Positions 47,207-57,605 of a stretch of DNA of 64,000 bases are shown here, in pieces. The translations under genes were made by a program, and so were the position numbers. The stretch is from the NCBI RefSeq assembly GCF_019112545.1, contig NW_025064897.1, positions 302,151-366,150 of the forward strand, given 5' to 3'. Numbering within the stretch: position 1 is the first letter of the stretch; the number at the start of each line of letters is the position of its first letter. Below the pieces are notes generated by a model. It ran no database searches. It was not told the DNA's origin and was given only the letters and a program-made list of their open reading frames with translations. The DNA comes from Guyanagaster necrorhizus (lineage: Eukaryota; Basidiomycota; Agaricomycetes; Agaricales; Physalacriaceae).

Positions 47207-49035
47207 TGACATGCCCTCTCCTTGTTCAGGCATGTAAAATTGTGAAAATTGTGAATACATGGGCCACATTCCAGGCCAGTAAGCATGTAACAGAAAATAG
47301 GACTAGAGCACACAGAAACCTCACTATCATAATGATAAACTGAAGTAACAATGAGCAGAGTGCATGGCCTAGTAACAGACTAATACCAGAGGGGTTAGGC
47401 TGCATGTGAGATCCCAGCACTTGGCCCTAAGTGCACCAATACTATTACAAGAGGACATACTAAAAATAAAAAGACTATGATTGAAATATGATTGGCAATT
47501 CTGATCACATTGATCAAAGATGCACAGCCATTGATGCACTGATGAGACATGCCTTAGAACAGAGAACTGAGACCCAAAGAAAGGTATCTGAGTAAATGGG
47601 TACCAAATAGAGAGATAGCATGATAACAACAAGCTAACAAGTAGAGAAATATTACCCCAGGAATGAATAGCACAGATACTGTTCTGAGCCTTATGTGCAT
47701 ACATATGGTGCCTTAGTGTGCATAACACAGTGAGGGACTCTGCATTGTACCAAGAAGTGGCACCTTTAGTGAGTCAGATGGAATGACTGGTTGGACACAG
47801 GAAAGCAGAACATAGCCATTGTGGCTGGCTCCTAGCATGAGAAATAACTCTGGGAGTCTGAGACAGTTTACTGCTGTTAGAAATATCACCAGGAAGATAA
47901 GAAAGTGAGTAGACCTGGCAAGGCCAGCTAGCTGATGTCAGCTAGTAAAGGAACAGCAGGCACAGTCATTGTCCAGAAGAGAATAAGCATGGCAACTGCA
48001 ACATGTGCATGAATAATACCAGCAGGATCTAGCATAGAGTCCCACACTTTGAGGATACCATAGTAGGATTGTATTAGTAAGTATCCTAGTAGAGTATTTA
48101 AATATGGCATTGTATGGCTGGAGAGGCAAGTTTCTGTCCCCCACAGTTGCAGTGTATTGGGCACAGAAAGCCTTGCACTCTAGCTCTGGGTTTGTGTTTA
48201 TAACTTTGGGTGAGAGAATAAACCTATTATTGAATACTCTTGAGAGAGCTGTGAGAACTAAGTGAGGCATCAAAGCTCATAAAGGACTTAAGCCTAGTTT
48301 GATAAGAAGTTTTTTGGATTGCACTCTAACCTGAGAATAAAAGAGTGGTGTCTGAAGGGCATCATCTTGAGTTTTTGAGGTATTTGTGATGTGCAGTGCT
48401 ACAGGTGGCAGAGGTTCAAACCCTTTGGCTTGATTAGTGTGTGCTGTTGTGTTATTTCTACAGATTGGCAGAGGTTCAAACCCTCTGGTCTGTCAGATGG
48501 AGTTTTATTGTGTTTGTGTCTCTGGATCACATAGGTTTGAATCCTGTGGGTCTACAATCAGTTTGGAAACTTGTGAACAGGGATCTGTGCTTTTGGTCAC
48601 TTGTGGACATGTTTGTAATTAGTTTTTGGCTTAGAGCACAAAGCTTTGAGTTGTGTATTGTGTGTGTTAGGGAATTGAGTTGATCTGAGCTGTGCTTGGA
48701 ACCATTTGAGAGTTTTGAAGGAGTGTTTCAATGTATTATATCGAGTTGCAGTACCCCTTGCTTTGAGGTCTGGCAACACTAGTTGCCACCTCTTGTTTTG
48801 ATAAAATGAAAAGCTTTGAGACTTAGAAAGACCTCGAACTGTCATAAGTGCACTATTGCTATTTGCACACTGTGATCTCATTAAAGAAGACAATTATATT
48901 TGTTGATTGCTACTTTTATTGCATTGTAATCCCTCTATGAACTAAGAGATTTGTGTGTATATTGGTGTGAGTGTGGTCAGTGGAAAATGCTCTGCTGTCT
49001 CCATTCTCATATTGTGCATGCTTGGAACCTCTTCA
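47207..49035 (+). repeat. R3 repeat, 1829 bp, TG...CA ends, inserted in the family 1 integrase
   Basis: Starts TGACATGCCC and ends ACCTCTTCA, flanked by CCAT on both sides (47203-47206 and 49036-49039). Excising it with one CCAT restores the integrase frame, which fixes both ends. No coding capacity is visible. The TG/CA ends and short duplication suggest a solo LTR or a non-autonomous LTR element, but its length is high for a solo LTR. A second copy starts at 63250. Contains a 60-bp degenerate tandem repeat at about 48400-48580. Confidence 0.8.
48401..48580 (+). repeat. 60-bp degenerate tandem repeat inside R3
   Basis: GAGGTTCAAACCC appears at 48411 and again exactly 60 bases on at 48471; a variant AGGTTTGAATCC follows 60 bases later near 48533. 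Units resemble each other only in part. Confidence 0.55.
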
Positions 49036-52000
49036 CCATTCTGTCTGTCCATCGGTCTGCAGATGGTATGCAGTTGAAGCATTTTATTTAATGTATAGGA
49101 GTCAGTATAGGTTATCCAAAAATTTGAAAACAAATTGTGGTCCTCTATCTGAGATAACAACTTGTGGCATGCCATACTTTACATAAACCTCATCTTATAG
49201 AATTTTTGCCCATCCTTCTGAGGTTAATTCAGTGGAGCAGGCAATTAGAATGATCACTTTTAAGAATTGATTGATGATGATGATGATTGCATTATACCTA
49301 TTACAGTCCAGTAATCTGGTAATCATGTCGATCAAAATATGAGTCCACAGTGTGAATGGGATTTCATTTGGGTGTAAGAGGGCAGGCTGAGCTTGTGTCA
49401 ATGACTTTCCTCTTTGACAGACCTCACATGTCTTAACATACTTGATAATATCGTTGCTTATCTTCAGCCACCAATATTCCTATAAGGCCAGTTATTTAGT
49501 TTTGGCTATGCTAGAGTGACCCACAGTGGAGTGATCATGGCAGGTTGTGATGATCTCACCATGGAGTCCTTAGTCCCTCGGGATATAGATCCATCCATCA
49601 TAGCAGATCAACCCCTCTTTCTGTGTCATCTCTCTCTCATAGTTAAGTAAGGGCACTATTTGCTGGTCCCATTTGTGACTATTGCATATCATGCTTTTGA
49701 TTTGTTTGTGTATCTCTTCTTTGGTCAGCATTATTATAGCCCTGAAATGCTCTGAACATAATAGTGTTACTTCTTCATTGTTGGTCTCCCCTTGGTCATA
49801 GTCTGCTCTTTGGCTGAGAAGGTCAGCCTTCTTGCTAGTGGTGCCTGCTTTGTGATAGAGCATGTATTGGTACTGGCTTAGCTCTGTGACCCATCTTGCT
49901 TGTCGGTGGTTTAGCTTCTGGAGTTGATAAAAGTATCAAAGATTCTGGTGGTTGGTCCAGATCTCAAAGACCTCAGCCACCTCTATCAGATAGTGTTGCC
50001 ATTCTTCCAGAGTGAGCATGATGGTGAGGAGTTTCTTGTTATAGATTTCATAATTTCATTCTATAATGGTGAGTGCTTTTGACAGGAACATGACTGGTCA
50101 CCACTTATTGTCCTGTTCTTGGGACAATATAGCTCCAATGGCTCCTTCACTCGAGTCAGCTTCGACTCTGAATTTTCCCTCCTGTATTGGGATGGTGAGG
50201 ATGATATCCTTGGCTAGTTGATGCTTTAAGTCATTAAAGATGACTTGTTGGGAGGCTCTCCAGGTTCAGGGGGTATTGCCAGTCAGCTATATCATTGGGC
50301 AGACTACCTTGCTGTAGTCTTAGATGAAGCATCAGTAAAAGTTTATGAATCCAAGGAATGATTGTAGTTCCTTCTTTTTAGTTGGAACTGGCCAATCTGT
50401 TACCCTCACAACCTTGATTGAGTCTATTTGAATATTCCCTTCTGCGATGATGACTTCTAAGTACTCCATTTTGAGTATCTCAAATTCACATTTCTTGGCT
50501 TTGAGGAATAACTTGTATTTCCTCATAAGAGCTAACACTTATTGTACCAGTTTGTGGTGTTCCTCTCTTGTTTTGGACATTATTAGAATGTCATTGAGAT
50601 AAATGGTGACTTTTCCAGTAGTGATGAGATCCTTAAAGATGTCATTCATCATCTACTAAAAGGTGGTGAGGGAGTTGGTCAGTCCAAAGAACATGACAGT
50701 TGGTTTAAATAACCCTCAGTTCATCCTGAATGCTGCCTTCCATTTGTCTCTCTCTTTAATGCAAATATTGTTGTATCCCCATTGAATGTCAAGCTTTGTG
50801 TAATACTTGGCTCTCTAGAGTTTATCCATCAATTCAGAGATAAGTGATAGAGGGTATCGGTTTTTGATGGTCATTTCATTCAGCTTTTGATAATCTTGGA
50901 CTGGTTGGAGCTTGCCATCCTTTTTTTTGATGAAGAAGAATGGGGAGGCTATAGGGGATTTGGAAGGTCAAATTCTTCCACTGAACAGGTTTTCATCGAG
51001 GAACTTGTCAAGTTCCTGCTGCTCATTAATCCCCAGTAGGTAGGTCTTGCAATCAAAGTTTGCATTGACATTTGAGATAAGTTCAATGGCATGGTCCTAG
51101 GGTTTGAGCCCTGGGAGTTCATCAAAGCTTTCTTTTTTGAACAGATCCTGATAATCTCAGACCTATTCCGGTACTATTTCTTCAAACATCTTTTCTTCCT
51201 TCTGTTTATTGGCCTTGGTGGCCAGATTATTGGCATAGTGAACAGCCTGGATGCATATTTCTTATTGGAGGTCAATTGCTAGGATGGTTTCCCCATCCTC
51301 CATTTCCTCATCTCACCTGTCCTCCAGATCTTCATTTGGCAACTCGAAGGGGATTTTTCTGCATCAACATCTTGCAAATATGATTCATCTGATTTTCCAA
51401 TTGATTAGTGGATTATGATGTATCAGTCAGTCATAACCTAGGAAGATTTCTTTTGTTCTAAGATCTGTGACTGCTAGGTCAATCCACTCTGAATAATCTC
51501 TGATTGTTAATCATAGTTCTATGAATTCAGTTATCAAGCTGGCTTGGTTCTTTGTCCTATCAGCATTGTAAATGGGTATTGGGGCAGCTGTGGCTCAGGT
51601 TGGAAGTTTGTGCTTGTTGATGAAGGCATGATTAATAGAGCTTCCAGTACATCTGCTGTTGATGAGAGCTATTACTGCATGAGTTGTTTGAGATGAGAGG
51701 GTCTTGATCTGGGCCTTAGTGATGAGGTCCTGCTCTGTGGTTTTAGTTTGTTGGATAAACTTTCATGGTCCTTGTAGTTTGTTGAGCCACTCCAGAGCTC
51801 AGAAGCATTTGGCCTTTTTTATTCCTTCTATTATCTTGTCAATCACTTCTTCTACTCGGGTCTTGTAGACTCAGTTTCTGAGTATAGCTTTTGCTGCAGT
51901 CTCATTCTTGGCATCTTTGATTGCCCTTCATGTCCATTCGGTGTCAAATGGTTTGAGCCAAGTATTGGGATTCTCCACTCTTGTTCAGCCCAGAGGTATT

Positions 52001-52160
52001 TGAGTTTCTTTTGGTGATTCTTCAGTGTGTGTTTTAAGAGTCTAGAGTATATTCAAATGCTTTGATACAGATATAGGAGTAACTATAGAGACTTTATCAG
52101 TTCAACTAGTGGCTACTGATCGCACACCATAAAAGTTCTTGGCCAGCTCAGTAGAATTGC

Positions 52161-55109
52161 TCACTGGTAGGCCCTCTCTTTTATCTCCTCTACCTTCATA
52201 TCTTTGCCAAGTTTCTCATCTTCTTTTTGTAGCTCAGCTATCTGTGCCCAGATGTCTTCCCTGGTTTGTTTCTTCTTCAGGCAGTCTTTGGCTATGTGGT
52301 CCTTCTGACTACAATTGAAACACTTTCCTTCTTTCTTCATGCAGTCAATGTCCATGGGCTTTCCTGTCCTGGTATATGTGGTTCCTGTCCTGATCTTGTA
52401 GAAAGTCAGAGCCATAGAGGTTTCCTGTGGTTTCCTGGCAGTTGTCCCCAAGCCCTTATTTGGGGTTGGTGGAGTTGATTTCTTGACATAATCCTGTAAG
52501 GTCGATGATTCTGCTTTCTGCCTTTGCTGCTCCTTGTACAGCTTGACAATTCTTTCCTTTCACTTATTGTATCTTACTGGCATTAACATTTTAACACTAA
52601 TTGCAGAAATCATCATGATGTAGGAGGAGGGGACACTTCGCTTGAGAGCCTCGACCATTCAGCCATCATTGGCCATGTCCTCCCAGATTCCTGCTAGTTT
52701 GGCAAGCTATTCTAACTCATCAAAGTAGGCTATGGCTGCCTTGTCTCCTATTTTGTATTCTTTGATCTTCTGCTTATATACTTTTTGTACTGCTGGATCA
52801 ATAAATTTGTTGTTCAGCATTTGTTTAAATACTGGCCATGAAGAGTACCAGTAATGCTGTCAGGTGGTTGATCGAAAGTTAGAGAAGATGAGAGTCTACT
52901 ATGTCTTCACTTTTTCTTCCAGATAAGAGGCAGCAAAGACTACTTTGTTCATGTCAGTCTCTAAATATGTGATGTATACCTTAAAGTATTGTTCGCAGTC
53001 AATGAGGAAGCAGTCAATGTCATCAGAGGCCCCTTTAAAGAGGTGGAGTTTTCATAGAAAGTTGGATCAGCATTGAAGGATAGCTGCATCATGAGGTAAT
53101 ATGCCCATTGGATTAGGTCATTCAGAGAATGAGAGTTGGTTCCATTCATATGGTGGCTGTGGAAACAAATGGAGGGAGTTGTCATCAGCGATAAGACTCC
53201 TACAAGGTAACTCATCTCTTCAGACAATTACTCCATCTCAGATTGTGAATCCCAACTGTGCCACTTCCAGGTCATTCTGGATCAGTTTTTTTCCAGTATT
53301 ACTTCCTGTGGCTTCATCAGGTGGGGGCTGTGCTCCAAGAAGCCTACTCCCCTTGCTGGTCCAGGAATTCCAGTAGCCAGTGGGCCTTTCTTTCAGCAAT
53401 GGCTGCATTCAGGATAGCTGGGTTGCCATTGATCAGAATGAGGGGGCAAAGTATGAAAAAGTGCTTCAGATTGATGGGGCTGTGTATATAGCTTGTTTTG
53501 GAGTTACAGCTGGGAATCACAGTATGGGTTGTATGGGTATCAGCATTTGGTATGTCAGTGGTCTTTGGACCTGATCTTCAGAATGTTGGCTATTGTACTA
53601 GATTGTGGCATAGTTGGTTGCCACATACCTTAGGATCTCTGTTCTTTGATCAGTCATAGATTTTAGATATAATTGTTCTAACTGCGATACTACTCAAGTA
53701 GCATCATGCCATAGAAAGTTTACCCCACACAGGTAATACTCCTGGTATTTCTATGTCCTCACCTTTTTTATCTCCAGTTCTAGTTCTTCTTTATCTGTCA
53801 ACTTGAGTAGTCCATAGTCGAGGACTCCTCCTGGTCATGGTTGTTCACTGCTTTCAGTTCCCTCCTCCTCTGTTTTCTCATCATTCTCTTCCTCCTTGAG
53901 AAGGGAATCAGCAGGTGGGTCATAAAAACTCTCTACCTCTCTCAGCTGTATTGTTGTCATGCTGCTTTGACTTGGTGCTCAGCCCAGCAGCTGCAGGACC
54001 TGGTGTATTATTATAGGTGGCAGAGAGCTGACTGCTGATCTTGGAATTGTACCAGTTGCCATCAGTTGCTCATGCTGCCTTCACTTGCTTGCAATAGAGG
54101 TGGACATTTTGTCAGTAGTCATTGTTGATAAGTTGTCTGATGACCCAACTTCCAAGAAATCCTTGGAGTACACAGGCAGGGATGTGAGCATTTCCAAGGG
54201 TTTGAAGTCTGTAGTGGCTGAGAATAGACTTGTTGCTTCTGAAAGTGGAGTCCATGCTGGGAGTTCATCGAGAAAGGGGATACTGAGGGGTTGGAAGGCA
54301 GTGAGTCCTCCTAGTCTGGGTGCTGTCAGCCCAGTACTCAGGGGTCCTGCTTTGTGATGTACTGGGTTCTCTGAAAATGGGAGATGAGAGAGAGAGGTCC
54401 ACTCATACAGGTGCGAGTACACTGGTGACTTCTGAGTGGAGCCCATACCAGTTGGAGATATCAGCCCTGGCCAGTCAGTCCCTCTCTACTTCCCACTGGC
54501 AGTCTCAGTTCTGCTCATTGTACTCAGCAGCCATCCTTCTTTGTAACTCCTCTTCTATGTGTTGGCTCTCAGATTCACCACATGCTGGCTGTGGCTCACT
54601 GTGCTGTTTATACTCCTCCTGTCTGATGGCCTCATCATAGTTAAAGAGGATGGCAAAGTCCCAGGTAGAGAAGTAGTGGTAGATGGTTTCTTTCTATATC
54701 TGTTATCATTGTTCTTCATTGCTTTAGAGGATCCTCCCTATCTCTAAGCTGGTTCTGGTTGAGGGCTGAGGGCTGTGAGACTGGCTGTGAGGAGTTGAGG
54801 TGTGGGATCTTTGAGCCATCTGAGAGGCAGTAAAAGAGTCTCTGGCATGGTTGGCAATCCCATGGGTATGAGAGGTGGAAGAGGGGGAGGAAGACTGGCA
54901 GAAGAAATTCTCTAGGAGATCCTCATCTTCATGGTTAGGAATGGCATTGGATACAAAGATTCCATGTCTCCTTGAGATGCTAGAGTCTCAGTTTCCAGAT
55001 TGAGAGACATGTTGTTCTCTCTCTTCTTCTTGATCATCTCTCTGATGCACACTGCTAGGCCTGGCTTCTGGAGGCTGGTAGGTCGTTCTTTGGGATTTGG
55101 AGATGTCAT
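52161..55109 (-). pseudogene. Family 1 gag, decayed
   Basis: Starts at ATG 55109 (MTSPNPKERPTSLQKPGLAV), continues through broken frames, and ends with the nucleocapsid domain at 52451-52161. There a proper CX2CX4HX4C knuckle can be seen (CFNCSQKDHIAKDC), followed by a Lys/Glu-rich tail. The central segment around 53227-52961 corresponds to the capsid. Codons are interrupted by several stops. The mate of the fragments at 25975-26630 and 34476-36986. Confidence 0.75.
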
Positions 55110-55356
55110 GAAGGGGAAGATTGGGGGTTACGTTTTATAGTATATGCTGGATGTTTTGAAATTCTTGATAATGTCTGAGAATCTAGGTGGTGATAGAATG
55201 GCATTCTTGGTACAGCTGAATGATCACCAATAAACCAATCAATATTCTGATGATAGAAGTAAGGAGTTCAAAGAACTCATGATTGAAGTCGGAGTTGTTA
55301 CTAGAGGGGGGCATTTGGTTTCTCAGCACAATTGGGCTTGAGAAAGAGAAGGAAAT

Positions 55357-55369
55357 AGCTTCAAGCTAA
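55357..55369 (-). other. Primer-binding site of the larger family 1 element (self-priming type)
   Basis: Plus strand AGCTTCAAGCTAA, immediately inside the LTR. The inverse sequence TTAGCTTGAAGCT lies at 55522-55534 in the LTR, so the PBS is complementary over 13 bases to the presumed mRNA start. Confidence 0.7.
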
Positions 55370-55370
55370 T

Positions 55371-55661
55371 TGTTAGGCCCAAGCATCACATGAACTAATA
55401 CACATGATAAACAGATGTCCCTTTGCACTTCGAGGGATCAACTGGATTTACCTGATGTATATTGAATTTGGTGTGTCATAAGGTCAAAAATTAACTTGAG
55501 GTAGAATGGTGGTTATAAACTTTAGCTTGAAGCTGGAGTTTTTAGCAAGAGTGAGCCTTCTTAAATACTGTACATGTTTTGCTATTAATACCTGTTACTT
55601 ATTGTGCATTTCTCTACTTCAGCTGCTTGTTGTCCTTGAGCGTTGTTACTGTATATAAAAG
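55371..55661 (-). repeat. 5' LTR of the larger family 1 element, interrupted by element IV
   Basis: Begins TGTTAGGCCC on the plus strand. It aligns with 45950-46239 up to TATATAAAAG, where element IV starts. The rest of this LTR should lie beyond the right edge. Confidence 0.8.
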
Positions 55662-56153
55662 TGTTACGTGCATGCCACTGGCCTCTGTGTCACCTCAACC
55701 AACTGCGAATCCAATCACACTACCCACCAGACTCCGACCGCTTCCCATTACCTACTAATTTCATTTCACCGGTATCATTTCACATCCGTATTTCACATTG
55801 TAATATCTAGACCCCGAACTTGGTAATGAATACCGACACCAGAACCCAATGGAACCCGACTCAGAATTAGCTACCATTAGTATATAAAGCCATGTACATC
55901 ATCGTAGCTACTCAGTTCAAATATCAACTTGGATAAGCCATCTACACTTCATACTCACCCCTCTCTATCTCATCCATCGGATTCCGCTCTGAAGGATACT
56001 CCTGTTCACTTCTCTGACAGAACTCTGTTCTATCCATCCAGATCCTTAGGCTCCAACTCAAGGGTGATGTTGCCAATAGCTTCGTCAATGCCCACGCACT
56101 CCATTGGACTCTGCACGTGCACTCAAGTCCACTCGATTGGCACGTTCCTAACA
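55662..56153 (+). repeat. 5' LTR of element IV, 492 bp
   Basis: TGTTACGTGC to GTTCCTAACA. TATATAAAGC at 55881-55890 and the presumed mRNA start AGTTCAAATAT at 55914-55924, 33 bases apart. Confidence 0.9.
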
Positions 56154-56167
56154 GTATATTCAAACTC
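56154..56167 (+). other. Primer-binding site of element IV (self-priming type)
   Basis: GTATATTCAAACTC. It differs from the element III site only at two bases (CA for TG), as expected if an original CG decayed on opposite strands. Confidence 0.6.
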
Positions 56168-56192
56168 AAACCCTTCAGTCAAAAATTTTATC

Positions 56193-57605
56193 ATGTCCAC
56201 CACATTTATCGAACCCACAGAAACCGATCTCGAACAAAGGCAGCCCACCCATCCAAACATGTTTTCCATGGAAGACATTCCAGCCTCTGCCTCAAAGGAA
56301 CAACCAGGCCTGTTCGGATCAGCCTCCAGTGGGGGACAACCTTCCCGTAGGAAAACCTACAATCACTCTAGCTTCACTGCCCGCTAACCTAATTACGACG
56401 ATTCCCCTAACTCTTTCAACACTACCAGCATTCTAACCAACAGGGCCCAATGGGCCAGCCTGATGTATGGCATCTGAACCGACCCTCCAATAGACCCCCT
56501 ATTCCTGGGCAACAACCATGGGAATCCAGACAGCCTAGACTCAGAGGGCAGAGATGAAGACACCCCTACTCATACTCTCATCTGATGGGAACCAGCTGGC
56601 AATCCACCAAACCCTTTCCCAGGTGGTCCCAATGGTCCAAGCAGCGCCGATGGCCCCACAGGAAGTAACAATCCAAACCAGCAAGACATGTTCCTAGAAT
56701 TCATGAACCTGTTACAAGGAGTCTCCACCTCCCTCAACAATCCTAAACCAGCCACTGTCCATACCAAGGTCAAGGAACCAGAACCATTTGATGGCTCTGA
56801 CCCTCGCAAACTGAAGGCTTTCATTGTCTCCCTTCAGTTGAACTTCAATGACAGACCTACCGTATTTGCAACGGATGCTAACAAAGTTAACTACGCCATT
56901 TCATTCCTGGCCGGCACCACGCTCAACTGGTTCAAACCAGACATTCTTAACCCCAATCCGCGGAATCCACCAGCCTGGCAATTCTCCTATGCAGCCTTTT
57001 TAGATGAGCTTCGTAGCAACTTCGGCCCCTTTGATGCTATTGGAGATGCTGAAGATGCATTAGAACACCTTCAGATGCACAATGGTGATCAGATCATGAA
57101 GTATATGGTCCAATTCAACCAGTATGCTTTGCAAATTGGGTATGGAGATAACTCCCTCTGCCACACCTTTTACCATGGCCTCTGCACCTGTATCAAGGAT
57201 GACATGGCACACCATGGGAAGCCAAACAACCTTCGTGATATGCACTTCCTTGCCCAAGAACTTGATGCTCACTACTGGACCTGGAAGACTGAAATTGCCC
57301 ATGAAAACCAGGACAATAAATTCCCCAACCCCAAATCCAAGGGGTCTAACACTTCTTCCTCAGACTCCAGCTCCACACCAAAATCTACCGCCCCTAAGCC
57401 CTATGCTGACAAACTAGGCAAAGATGGCTGTCTTACTCAGGAAGAAAAAGACCACTGGCATCAGAACAACCTTTGCATGTTCTGTGGAGCCAAACACAAG
57501 ACCGAGGACTGCAACAAGTGGAAGGCAGCAGCCTCTACCAAGGGGTGTGCAGCAGAGGTCGACACTGCTCTCATGGAATCGGCTCCGACAGAGTCGGAAA
57601 ACTAG
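56193..57605 (+). pseudogene. Element IV gag, nearly intact
   Basis: One frame from ATG 56193 (MSTTFIEPTETDLEQ) to TAG 57603-57605, about 470 codons. It is interrupted only by a few stops: TAA after SSFTAR at 56385, a TGA near 56475 and another near 56583. The segment 56688-57605 is open for 305 codons and contains the capsid (EPEPFDGSDPRKLKAFIVSL, QFNQYALQIGYGDNSLCHTF) and the nucleocapsid knuckle CMFCGAKHKTEDC near 57475. The knuckle has three residues between the second Cys and the His in all three copies, instead of the usual four. Gag would form the particle and package the RNA. Three point reversions would give an open gag, so it decayed recently. Confidence 0.88.

Larger units (their letters stand above)
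46405..52150 (-). pseudogene. Family 1 pol (protease, RT, RNase H, integrase, chromodomain), decayed and interrupted
   Basis: Right to left: protease about 52000-51250, RT about 51100-50340 (ending TDWPVPTKKKELQSFLGFIN), RNase H about 50330-49900, the linker and zinc-binding part 49863-49570 (LLSQRADYDQGETNNEEV), the integrase core 49401-49050 and, after the R3 insertion, 47206-46700. The chromodomain lies at 46620-46450 (SNQWINEKLM). Removing R3 and one copy of its 4-bp duplication restores QTEWVNQEV. Stops at former Trp, Arg and Gln codons show the element is dead. Confidence 0.85.
45950..55661 (-). mobile_element. Family 1 Ty3/Gypsy chromovirus, larger minus-strand element, right end beyond the window
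   Basis: 3' LTR at 45950-46404, then PPT, chromodomain, integrase, RNase H, RT, protease and gag going right, and the first 291 bases of the 5' LTR at 55371-55661, where element IV has inserted. The integrase is cut by R3 (47207-49035). CpG is depleted but less completely than in the old layer; for example, the mRNA-start motif in the 3' LTR still holds its CG (46101-46113). Confidence 0.88.

Noticed and set aside
48401..48580. tRNA gene
   Set aside because: Only B-box-like sequence recurs; no acceptor, D or anticodon stem can be folded by eye.
57424..57605. Possible programmed frameshift between gag and pol
   Set aside because: The +1 overlap is real, but I see no clear slippery or stalled-codon site; left as a plain overlap.
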